A DNA stretch of 64,000 bases from JBOGVZ01 sp050692985 (GTDB lineage Bacteria; Actinomycetota; UBA4738; CALAEC01). The stretch is from contig JBOGVZ010000047.1 in assembly GCA_050692985.1 (NCBI GenBank), forward strand, positions 103,688 through 167,687, read 5' to 3'. A program made the translations under genes and the position numbers. The notes below the pieces were generated by a model. The model saw nothing but the letters and a program-made list of their open reading frames with translations. It made no database searches and was not told the origin of the DNA. Positions 57,875-64,000 of the stretch are shown piece by piece (within the stretch, counting starts at the first letter, position 1; each line of letters begins with the position of its first letter).

Positions 57875-58647
57875 CCGCGGTCCGCCAGTACCTGGCCCTC
57901 AGCCGCCGGGCCGTCATGAACATCGCCCGGCAGCCCACGGCGGTCGTCCCGGCCCTGGTCTTCCCCCTGATCTTCCTGGCCCTCACCTCGGCCGCCATGA
58001 ACGAGTCCATCCGGCTTCCCCGGTTCCCGCCGGTGGAGTCGTTCATGCAGTTCGCCGTGGCCACCACGATCGTCCAGGGTGCCCTGTTCGGAGCCATCGC
58101 CGCCGGGTCGGCGATGGCCACCGACGTGCAGGACGGGTTCTTCGAGCGCCTGGTGGCCTCGCCGGTGGCCCGCACCTCGATCCTGGTGGGGAGGCTGGCC
58201 GGGGCGGCCGTGCTGGGCTTCGTCCAGGCGTGGGTGTTCCTCGGGGTCGCCACCGTGTTCGGGCTCACCGTGGAGGGGGGGCTCCCGGGGATGATCCTGA
58301 TCTCTCTGGTCGCCTCGGTGGTGGCCGCCGGCACCGGGGCGCTGATGATGGCCTTCGGGCTGCGGACCGGGTCCGCCGAGGCGGTGCAGGGCGCCTTCCC
58401 CCTGCTGTTCATCTTCCTGTTCTTCTCCAGCGCGTTCTTCCCCCGGCCGCTCATGGACGGATGGTTCCGGACGGTGGCGGGGATCAACCCGCTCACCCCT
58501 CTGATCGAAGGCCTTCGCCGACAGGTGATCGGGGGCCTCGACGTGGGTGAGTTCCTGTCCGCGATGGCCGTTGCCGCCGGCATCTTCGTCCTCGGCGTGG
58601 CCGCGGCGGGCCTGGCGCTCCGAGCCCGCCTGCGGGCGGCCGGGTAG
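57871..58647 (+). CDS. ABC-2 type permease (first)
   Basis: This 258-residue membrane protein has about six helices and the ABC-2 signature region GFFERLVASPVARTSILVGRLAGAAVLGFVQAWVFLGVA, followed by NPLTPLIEGLRR near the C-terminus. It is a membrane half of the drug-type exporter. ATG 57871 overlaps the ATPase stop (ATGA). It pairs with the second permease six bases downstream. The substrate is unknown; regulation by MarR suggests a toxic phenolic or antibiotic-like compound. Confidence 0.9.
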   Translation: MTAVRQYLALSRRAVMNIARQPTAVVPALVFPLIFLALTSAAMNESIRLPRFPPVESFMQFAVATTIVQGALFGAIAAGSAMATDVQDGFFERLVASPVARTSILVGRLAGAAVLGFVQAWVFLGVATVFGLTVEGGLPGMILISLVASVVAAGTGALMMAFGLRTGSAEAVQGAFPLLFIFLFFSSAFFPRPLMDGWFRTVAGINPLTPLIEGLRRQVIGGLDVGEFLSAMAVAAGIFVLGVAAAGLALRARLRAAG

Positions 58648-58653
58648 GACGGC

Positions 58654-59418
58654 ATGCCCACGATGCGGATCACCTGGGGCGTGGCCGCCAGGAGCCTCCG
58701 GCTGATCCCCCGGCTGCCCTCGACGTTCGTGCCCTCGCTGATCATGCCCGTGGTGTTCGTGGTGGTGTTCTCGGGGGCGTTCGCCGGGCTCACCGCCCTG
58801 CCGGCCTTCCCCACCCGAGAGATGGTCGATTGGTTCATCCCGGTGGCGGCCCTCATGGGCTGCGGCTTCGCCGGGATCACCACCGGGATGGGGGTGGCCC
58901 GGGACCTGGAGATCGGGTTCTACGACCGCTTCCTGGTAAGCCCGGCGCCGCGACGGGCGCTCCTGGGCGGGGCCATCCTGGCCGCGGTGCTGCGGGGGCT
59001 GCTCCCGCTGGCGCTGGTCCTGGCGGTGGGGGCCCTGTACGGGGCCAGCGTGCCCGGGGGGGTTCTAGGGATCCTGTCGCTGATCGCGGCAGGGCTGGGG
59101 CTGGCCGCCTGTGCCGGGGCGTGGTCGGTGGGCATCGGCCTGCGGTTCAAGACCCAGCAGTCGGCACCGCTGATGCAGGTGGGGATGTTCCTGGGCATGT
59201 TCCTGTCGACGCTGCAGATGCCCCTGGAGCTGCTCACCGGATGGCTCCACACGGTGGCCACGTGGAACCCCATCACCCAGGTGATCGACCTGGCCCGGCA
59301 GGGCTTCGTCGGGAACGTGGGCTGGGAGACGACCTGGCCCGGCCTGGCCGCCGTCGCCGGGATCTTCGCGGTGCTCATCGTGTTCGCCGCCCGGGGCATG
59401 CGCGCCGTGGTCAGGTGA
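58654..59418 (+). CDS. ABC-2 type permease (second)
   Basis: This 254-residue membrane protein has about six helices and the ABC-2 region LEIGFYDRFLVSPAPRRALLGGAILAAVLRGLLPLALVLAVG, with WNPITQVIDLARQGF near the end. It is a homologue of the first permease, so the exporter is a heterodimer with one ATPase gene. ATG 58654 lies six bases after the first permease stop. A flavin oxidoreductase gene follows four bases after its stop, so it is probably in the same operon. Confidence 0.9.
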   Translation: MPTMRITWGVAARSLRLIPRLPSTFVPSLIMPVVFVVVFSGAFAGLTALPAFPTREMVDWFIPVAALMGCGFAGITTGMGVARDLEIGFYDRFLVSPAPRRALLGGAILAAVLRGLLPLALVLAVGALYGASVPGGVLGILSLIAAGLGLAACAGAWSVGIGLRFKTQQSAPLMQVGMFLGMFLSTLQMPLELLTGWLHTVATWNPITQVIDLARQGFVGNVGWETTWPGLAAVAGIFAVLIVFAARGMRAVVR

Positions 59419-59422
59419 TGGC

Positions 59423-60286
59423 GTGAAGACCGGGATCGGGCTGCCGAACGCCATCCCCGGTGTCGCCGGGAGCGTCCTGGTGGAGTGGGCCCGGCGGGCC
59501 GAGGAGCGCGGCTTCTCCTCGCTGGCCACGCTCGACCGGGTGGCCTACCCGAGCTACGACTCCCTGGTCGCGCTGGCCGCCGCCGGCGCGGTCACCGAGC
59601 GCATCGGCCTGATGACGAACATCCTGCTGGCCCCCACCCGCAACCCCATCCTGCTGGCCAAGGAAGCCGCCAGCGTCGACCAGGTCTCCGGAGGCCGCCT
59701 CATCCTGGGCCTGGGCGTGGGCACGCGGACGGACGACTTCGTGGCGTCGGAGCGAGGGTTCGAGGACCGGGGCCGGCGGTTCGAGCGGGACCTGGAGCTG
59801 ATCCAGGGCGCCTGGCGGGGCGAGCTCGTGGGGGGGTGCCCCAAGCCCCCCACCCCCCGGCCCGTCCGGGGGCACATCCCGATCCTCGTCGGCGGCACGG
59901 CCGACGCGGTGATCCGCCGGGTGGTGCGGTGGGGCACGGGGTGGACCGCCGGCGGGGGGGCCGCGGACGTGGTGGGACCGTTCGCCCACCGGGTCCGGGC
60001 GGCCTGGGAGGCGGCCGGCCGCCAGGGCAGGCCCCGGATCGTGGCGCTCTCCTACTTCTCCATGGATGCCGACGCCGTGGAGGAGTCCAAGCGCACCATC
60101 CTCGACTACTACGAGTACCTGGGTCCCCCGGCCCAGGGGTTCGCGGACTCCATCCCTCGGGGGGCGACGGCGGTCCGTGACACGGTGAAGCGGTTCGAGG
60201 AGGCCGGCGTGGACGAGCTGGTCCTCGACCCCGCGGTGCCGGACCTGGCCGAGGTCGACCTCCTGGCCGACACGCTGGACCTCTAG
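59423..60286 (+). CDS. LLM-class flavin-dependent oxidoreductase
   Basis: This 287-residue TIM-barrel protein is of the luciferase-like family: GIGLPNAIPGVAG, EERGFSSLATLDRVAYPSYDSLVALAAAGAVTERIGLMTNILLAPTRNPILLAKEAASVDQVSGGRLILGLGVG, and IPILVGGT. In actinobacteria many use coenzyme F420; the motifs here do not decide between F420 and FMN. GTG 59423 lies four bases after the second permease stop, so it may be part of the MarR-controlled detoxification operon. The four-base overlap at its 3' end is with the convergent channel-like gene. Confidence 0.88.
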   Translation: MKTGIGLPNAIPGVAGSVLVEWARRAEERGFSSLATLDRVAYPSYDSLVALAAAGAVTERIGLMTNILLAPTRNPILLAKEAASVDQVSGGRLILGLGVGTRTDDFVASERGFEDRGRRFERDLELIQGAWRGELVGGCPKPPTPRPVRGHIPILVGGTADAVIRRVVRWGTGWTAGGGAADVVGPFAHRVRAAWEAAGRQGRPRIVALSYFSMDADAVEESKRTILDYYEYLGPPAQGFADSIPRGATAVRDTVKRFEEAGVDELVLDPAVPDLAEVDLLADTLDL

Positions 60287-61377
60287 CGGCGGCGGGCCCG
60301 CACCCGGCCGAACACCGCCCGGGGCCGCCAGTCGCGCAGCGACCGGTCGGAGACCCACGGTGCCGGCGGGGCCATGGTCAGCCCGGCCAGGGCGATCACC
60401 ACCCGGTCGTAGTTGACCCGCCAACCCCTGAAGTCCTTCCAGGCCTGGTCGCGATCCTCCTTCAGCGGCAGCCCCTGCCCGGCCAGGGCGTCGTAGGCCT
60501 GGTCGAACTCCTCCCGGAGGATCGAGATCGGGTCGTCGGGCCGGGGATCGTCGTTGAACGGGATGTGGAAGAAGTTGGCGACGCGCCGGAGGGCCAGGTA
60601 GCCGGCCCGGATGCAGAAGGCCGCCCGGGGGTCGAAGGGGCGGTCCACGCACGCCAGCAGCAGCGAGGCCGAGTCGAGGATCGCGGAGGAGGAGATGACC
60701 CACGAGTGGTCCGGGAGGGGGGAACGGAAGAAGACCAGGGCGGGGATCGAGGTGTGGGTCTCGGACACGTCGAGGAACCAGTCCTCCCACCGGCTCCACA
60801 GCTCCCGCAGGCCCTCCAGCCGCTCCACTCGCCACGACCGCTGGAGGAGCTCCACCGCCGTGGCCGGGCTGCCGGCCCGCACCTCCAGGCTGGCCACCAG
60901 GGCCTCGCGGCGGGAGAACACCCCGTAGATGCTGGGCAGGTAGGTGATCAACAGGGCCAGCAGGACCAGCCCGAGGGCGGCCTCGCTGAACGACAGCACG
61001 CTGGCCGTGAGGTCGCCGGGCCGGGCGAAACCCAGGGTGGTGATGGACGAGCCGCTCAGGACGAGCGATTCCCGGACCGTTCGCTCCCCCAACCCCCAGT
61101 AGATCCCGGTGAACCCGGCGATCACCAGGACGTACCAGGTGACCAGGAGGACGAACAGGCTGACCGGCGCGTACAGGGCCATCACCCGGTCACGCGCCTC
61201 GTAGGGACGGTTGGGCCCGGCCCGGATCCGGAACAGCCGGCGCATCGTCAGGAACACCGCGCGGCTCAGCCGGGAAGGGATGGCCCGGGGGACCACCACG
61301 GTGCGGACCGCCGACCCCAGCGTGCCGGCCACCACGACCGCACCGGCCACCAGCACGGCGATCCTCAGGGCCAGCAT
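60283..61377 (-). CDS. Ion-channel-like membrane protein with long cytoplasmic domain
   Basis: This 364-residue protein has an N-terminal helix, two further helices flanking a pore-like loop with SGSSITTLGFARPGD (TLGF resembles the potassium-channel filter TVGYG), then a soluble domain of about 190 residues (SLEVRAGSPATAVELLQRSWRVERLEGLRELWSRWEDWFLDVSE). The two-helix pore plus cytoplasmic domain recalls small potassium channels. ATG 61377 is chosen because a TAGCAT (61405-61400) overlaps the upstream ATG 61401, and GGAGC precedes 61377. Selectivity cannot be claimed: the filter is not the standard sequence. Confidence 0.7.
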   Translation of the reverse strand: MLALRIAVLVAGAVVVAGTLGSAVRTVVVPRAIPSRLSRAVFLTMRRLFRIRAGPNRPYEARDRVMALYAPVSLFVLLVTWYVLVIAGFTGIYWGLGERTVRESLVLSGSSITTLGFARPGDLTASVLSFSEAALGLVLLALLITYLPSIYGVFSRREALVASLEVRAGSPATAVELLQRSWRVERLEGLRELWSRWEDWFLDVSETHTSIPALVFFRSPLPDHSWVISSSAILDSASLLLACVDRPFDPRAAFCIRAGYLALRRVANFFHIPFNDDPRPDDPISILREEFDQAYDALAGQGLPLKEDRDQAWKDFRGWRVNYDRVVIALAGLTMAPPAPWVSDRSLRDWRPRAVFGRVRARRR

Positions 61378-61464
61378 GGTTGCTCCGTCATCGGCCGCCA
61401 TGCTATCCCCCGTCGTTTATCCGCCGGGGGCTCCGGGCAAATCGACCGAGAGGAGGGGCCACCG

Positions 61465-61779
61465 ATGGATCAGCAGCGGCTCGAGGAGCTGGTCGCCAAG
61501 CGCGACGCCGAGGGGCTCACCCGCGAGGAGGCCGACGAGCTCGGCAAGCTCCTGGCGGAGCAGGCCGGGGAGCCCTACGCGAACGCCGACGACCTGCGTG
61601 GCGACGAGGAAGAGATCCCCGCGGCGTGGCAGAACCCCAAGCTCGAGGAGCAGGCGGCCGGAGAGCTGGAGGAGCAGAGACCCGGGCAGGAGCCCGGCAA
61701 GCGCGACGCCCCCGACTCTGGGGCCGGAGCCCAGAAGGGCTCCCTCCCGGGCACCGGCCCCCAACCCGACGAGCCCTAG
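61465..61779 (+). CDS. Small acidic hydrophilic protein
   Basis: This 104-residue protein begins MDQQRLEELVAKRDAEGLTREEADELGKLLAEQAG, a charged helical segment, followed by a Glu/Gly/Pro-rich disordered tail. ATG 61465 has a strong GAGAGGAGGGG site. It has no Cys, membrane segment or signal. Its gene is divergent from the channel-like gene and convergent with the M15-like gene. I do not recognise it; a stress-type or binding protein is possible. Confidence 0.6.
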   Translation: MDQQRLEELVAKRDAEGLTREEADELGKLLAEQAGEPYANADDLRGDEEEIPAAWQNPKLEEQAAGELEEQRPGQEPGKRDAPDSGAGAQKGSLPGTGPQPDEP

Positions 61780-61783
61780 TTCG

Positions 61784-62428
61784 CTACGGGGCGCACGGCG
61801 GCTTCTGGCCCGACCTATCGGGTTTGGTCTGGACGTGGAGATGGTCGAAGTGGAGGGGAGCCTGCCACACGATCGTCATCAGGTCGGCGGCGAACTTCGC
61901 CTGAACGTCCCTCTCGATCCTGTCGCCCTGCTTCTTGTCCACCGGTGCCACGTCGATGGCCTGATTCCAGGCGTGGTAGCTCCATGAGCCGCCCTGGCGA
62001 GTCAATCTGCAGTTCGAAACCCCCCAGTTCTGCACCCCCGGGAACCGGCCCGGGGCGAACACGAACTGGTAGATCTGCTGGATCGCCTCCGGCCATGACG
62101 CGGCGGCAGTGGGCAGCTCGGCCTTCTCGATCACCTCGACCACCCGCAGGAGGATGGCCGGCCCCGTCCCGTCCTGGGTGTGGACCCGGAAGGTGTCGCC
62201 CACCTCCGAGCGGTCGATCAGCTGCCGGAGCCGCTTCAGGGATTCGTCCATGGTTCGACCGTGTGACAGCCCCTTGGTCTTGCCCCGGATGCTGATCCGG
62301 TAGGGCCCCCCGAGCTCCGCCGCCGCCGCCTTGAGCCGGTCCAGTGACTTCTTCCGAGGAGCGGCTTCCGACCAGGCCTCCGACCCGCCGTCCGGTCCCT
62401 GAGGGCCGACGATGAACATCCTCTTCAT
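61784..62428 (-). CDS. M15-type (D-Ala-D-Ala carboxypeptidase-like) protein
   Basis: This 214-residue protein has a C-terminal M15-like peptidase fold: SWSYHAWNQAIDVAPVDKKQGD with zinc-ligand-like His and Asp, and HFDHLHVQTKP with the second His pair. An N-terminal 90-residue part (GPYRISIRGKTKGLSHGRTMDESLKRLRQLIDRSEVGDTFRVHTQDG) is of unknown fold. No signal peptide is seen, odd for a wall peptidase; it may be a phage- or toxin-type enzyme or exported by another route. Start ATG 62428. The gene lies 4 bases from the convergent acidic-protein gene. Confidence 0.7.
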   Translation of the reverse strand: MKRMFIVGPQGPDGGSEAWSEAAPRKKSLDRLKAAAAELGGPYRISIRGKTKGLSHGRTMDESLKRLRQLIDRSEVGDTFRVHTQDGTGPAILLRVVEVIEKAELPTAAASWPEAIQQIYQFVFAPGRFPGVQNWGVSNCRLTRQGGSWSYHAWNQAIDVAPVDKKQGDRIERDVQAKFAADLMTIVWQAPLHFDHLHVQTKPDRSGQKPPCAP

Positions 62429-62500
62429 GGCTCCCTCCCCTGCCGCGAGGATGGGACCCTAGCGCAAGAGAGGCCGCAGCGGAATGGGCCGTTCGGCCTA

Positions 62501-62551
62501 GCCCGCCTCGGGAGCGGGCGAAGCGGGAAGCGACGCCGTTCGGTTCCCGCT
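62501..62551 (-). terminator. Two small hairpins between the thioesterase and M15-like genes
   Basis: GCCCGC/GCGGGC (62501-62506 and 62514-62519) and AGCGGGAA/TTCCCGCT (62522-62529 and 62544-62551) form two stems in the 151-base gap after the thioesterase gene (minus strand). They may terminate that transcript. Confidence 0.4.
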
Positions 62552-62579
62552 CGATCCGTGGGCGGTGTCCCCGGCGGGC

Positions 62580-62999
62580 TCAGCCAAGCTTGTAGGTCAC
62601 CAGGGCCCGAGCCACGATGTGGCCGTCGGCCGCCGTGGCCTCGGCGTCGACGAAGCACAGGCTTCCGCCGCGGCGGACCACCCGGGCCACGGCGGTCACG
62701 TCCTGGCCCCGGGCCGCGGCGATGTAGCTGACGGTGATCCCCACCGTGGCCCCTCGCAGGGTCTCCGGCACCTCGTCGCTGGACCAGGCCGCCGCGGTGG
62801 CCGCCGTGTCCAGGAGCGCGGCGATGGCCCCTCCGTGGACCACATCGGCGATCGTCACCACCTCGTTCCGGAACGGCAGCACGACCTCGGCCTCATCCGG
62901 GTCGAGCCGGCGGACCTCCATCCCCAGCAGCCCGGCCAGCGGTGAGCTCTCCAGCCACCCTCGCACCAGCTCGGCACCCTTAGTCACCACACTCGTCAC
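62580..62999 (-). CDS. PaaI-type hotdog thioesterase
   Basis: This 139-residue protein has the hotdog fold of PaaI/YbgC-type acyl-CoA thioesterases: SPLAGLLGMEVRRLDPDEAEVVLPFRNEV, VVHGGAIAALLDTAATAAAWSSDE with the conserved HGG, and VGITVSYIAAARGQDVTAVARVVRRGGSLCFVDAEATAADG. It cleaves CoA thioesters of aromatic or fatty acids. ATG 62999 is the start; downstream on the same strand are hairpins and the M15-like gene. The region upstream of it (63000-63416) drops in GC and holds no gene. Confidence 0.88.
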   Translation of the reverse strand: MTSVVTKGAELVRGWLESSPLAGLLGMEVRRLDPDEAEVVLPFRNEVVTIADVVHGGAIAALLDTAATAAAWSSDEVPETLRGATVGITVSYIAAARGQDVTAVARVVRRGGSLCFVDAEATAADGHIVARALVTYKLG

Positions 63000-63416
63000 C
63001 TCCCCGTAACCGAGGAGGATGCCAGAACCGACGCGCTCTTTGCGGCGTCACAAGGGCGATGAACATTCGGGCAACGATGGTAGTCGACCTTGCGGGAGCG
63101 GTGGTGGTGACCTTCCCGTCGGTTTCGGTGGCCAAAGGACACGTCAGGACCTCGTAACCACGCCTCGACGGGGCCCGAGGTTCGGAGACGAACACTTGCC
63201 AGAACGTTTCTCTTGAACGGCCTCTGGAAGATGACCTGAATAGCGAAAGATCCTGCATTTCCTGTATTGCGGGTCCCGAGAGCGGCCTCCCCTGGCCTGT
63301 TCCGGGCCATCACCGCGTGCGAAGGGCACGAGCCAACGGGCGGCAGTGGGGGTGCGCTCCTCTTCCTGGCAGCCGGCGTGACCTCCAGTGTCACTGCCTA
63401 CCGCTAGCATGAGTAC
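63000..63416. other. Lower-GC intergenic stretch, no gene recognised
   Basis: These 417 bases are visibly less GC-rich than the rest of the window and lack the strong third-position GC bias of real genes in any frame. Short open frames exist but their predicted proteins look random. A -10-like TAGCAT at 63405-63410 serves the next gene. The change in base composition suggests the edge of acquired DNA. Confidence 0.55.
63405..63410 (+). promoter_or_regulatory. Predicted leaderless -10 of the endonuclease remnant
   Basis: TAGCAT ends six bases before GTG 63417, fitting the leaderless pattern seen across the window. Confidence 0.4.
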
Positions 63417-63802
63417 GTGATGAGGAAGACCCAGCGGAAGGGGGATATCGCCGTCGCGCAGGCGATTGCGACCTTCACGAGGATAGGGTACGACGTGGGA
63501 GTGCCGCTAACAGAGTCCGCGGCATACGACCTACTCGTCGACACGGGCGTGACGATCAAGCGAGTGCAGGTTCGTTACACCAGCTCGCATCAGGTGGACC
63601 TTCGGAGGATACACTCGAACTCGAAAGGCTTAAGAGGACCAGGTCAGGCGCCTACGACTGGCTTTACGTGTTGAAGAGCACCGGGGAAGAGTTCTTGCTC
63701 GAGATATGTTTGCCGGGGCGCAGATCCTGGAACCCGGACAGCCGTCACGCGATCCGGGTTCCCCTGGAGGGGTGGCCGAGCGGACGAAGGTGGCAGTCTT
63801 GA
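63417..63802 (+). pseudogene. Decayed PD-(D/E)XK endonuclease-like gene
   Basis: From GTG 63417 the frame reads RKTQRKGDIAVAQAIATFTRIGYDVGVPLTESAAYDLLVDTGVTIKRVQVRYTSSHQVDLRRIHSNSKG, a good match in pattern to the PDDEXK-type endonuclease domain seen in intron-associated and mobile proteins (Asp, VQVRY catalytic strand). It then loses frame between about 63625 and 63650. The continuation GAYDWLYVLKSTGEEFLLEICLPGRRSWNPDSRHAI is in another frame, and the reading runs on into tRNA-Ser before a stop at 63802. So one net base is lost and the native end is gone. GC content is lower than in neighbours, consistent with foreign origin. Confidence 0.65.
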
Positions 63803-63851
63803 AAACTGCTGGGGGGCAACCCCCCCGTGGGTTCGAATCCCACCCCCTCCG
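63766..63851 (+). tRNA. tRNA-Ser (anticodon TGA)
   Basis: An 86-base class II tRNA: acceptor GGAGGGG paired with CCCCTCC, anticodon stem GCAGT/ACTGC around loop CTTGAAA (anticodon TGA, reading UCA/UCG), a long variable arm with a GGGGGGCAACCCCCCC hairpin, and T arm GTGGG-TTCGAAT-CCCAC. No CCA is encoded. The end of a mobile element lies a few bases downstream. Confidence 0.94.
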
Positions 63852-63855
63852 CGAA

Positions 63856-64000
63856 TGTCATGTCTCGGGACATCGTGGACAGATGTCTCGGGACATCGTG
63901 CCACCTTCACCGCCTCGCCTGGGGCTGGTAGTCGTGCGTGGGGTCCAAGACGAAGTCCCGTAGGAGCTCGCCCTCCTCGGTGAGGACCCGGACGTCGAGA
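63856..64000 (-). mobile_element. IS481-family element, 3' end only
   Basis: The terminal region starts TGTCATGTCTCGGGACATC and contains ATGTCTCGGGACATCGTG twice (63860-63877 and 63883-63900), 23 bases apart, each internally palindromic; this looks like the repeated transposase-binding end of IS481-type elements. The transposase gene is read on the minus strand (stop at 63907) and continues beyond the window. The insertion is immediately after tRNA-Ser. Confidence 0.65.
63907..63999 (-). CDS. IS481-family transposase, C-terminal end only
   Basis: The last 30 codons are visible: LDVRVLTEEGELLRDFVL then DPTHDYQPQARR and a stop. The VRVL-x-x-xGELLR-x-x-x-LDPTxDYQP ending is the one I associate with IS481-family (leucine-zipper/integrase-core) transposases. 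The catalytic DDE domain lies outside the window, so activity cannot be judged. Confidence 0.6.
   Translation of the reverse strand, partial: LDVRVLTEEGELLRDFVLDPTHDYQPQARR

Noticed and set aside
63144..63410. 88-codon minus-strand open frame in the lower-GC stretch
   Set aside because: No third-position GC bias, no ribosome site and no recognisable sequence features.

Overview
The window is 64 kb of very GC-rich DNA with dense, often overlapping genes (many ATGA/GTGA stop-start overlaps), frequent GTG starts and short leaders. Several families point to an actinomycete relative: the SCO1664 / DUF3090 / MSMEG_4193 trio, stand-alone LigD-type NHEJ enzymes, an F420-type flavin oxidoreductase, DUF1918, DUF3558-like and DUF3618 proteins. 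It is best read as chromosomal DNA of a high-GC, probably uncultured, Actinomycetota lineage. No species can be named from the sequence alone.

Layout. 1-4.7 kb: end of a cytidylate-kinase-like gene, an MFS exporter, a split LigD (phosphoesterase then polymerase), a cysteine-free IscA/HesB-like protein with a His tail, and a hydrolase. 4.7-9.1 kb: isolated rpsD, thiE overlapping an AIR-synthase-like gene, a cupredoxin whose 5' coding end carries a 70-bp palindromic repeat, and a secreted sugar dehydrogenase. 9-15.7 kb: ParB-like/YceI pair, a 3-hydroxyisobutyrate-dehydrogenase-family enzyme, then a minus-strand operon (Asp/Thr-repeat peptide, JmjC/cupin oxygenase, thioredoxin-like ferredoxin) that is the best candidate for an undescribed system, followed by an adenylate-kinase-like gene and AlkB. 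15.8-23.9 kb: secreted subtilase, methyltransferase, two small membrane proteins, a hydroxylysine-kinase/PLP-lyase-type fusion, a frameshifted membrane protein and a lipoprotein. 24-34 kb: tRNA-Arg and tRNA-Ser, cyanophycinase plus cyanophycin synthetase, a lactate-oxidase-family enzyme, MsrB, a tandem pair of the 70-bp repeat, a membrane hydrolase, a BKACE enzyme and a second CphA-like Mur ligase without ATP-grasp. 34-44 kb: beta-propeller/phosphodiester-glycosidase secreted protein, two CocE/S15 hydrolases, and an AAA ATPase/VWA pair. 44-49 kb: lipoprotein, the SCO1664-DUF3090-phosphomutase trio, and divergently a pseudouridine catabolic pair (psuK-like, psuG). 49-56 kb: Lhr helicase, MutY, a YihY/holin-like fusion, DUF3618 and CBS proteins. 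56-63 kb: MarR regulator divergent from a drug-type ABC exporter, flavin oxidoreductase, channel-like membrane protein, M15-like peptidase and thioesterase. 63-64 kb: a lower-GC stretch with a decayed endonuclease, tRNA-Ser(UGA) and the end of an IS481-type element.

A window-wide regulatory pattern stands out. A TAnnnT hexamer lies 6-8 bases before the start codon of at least a dozen genes on both strands, which places transcription start on, or one or two bases before, the start codon. Leaderless transcription therefore seems common here.
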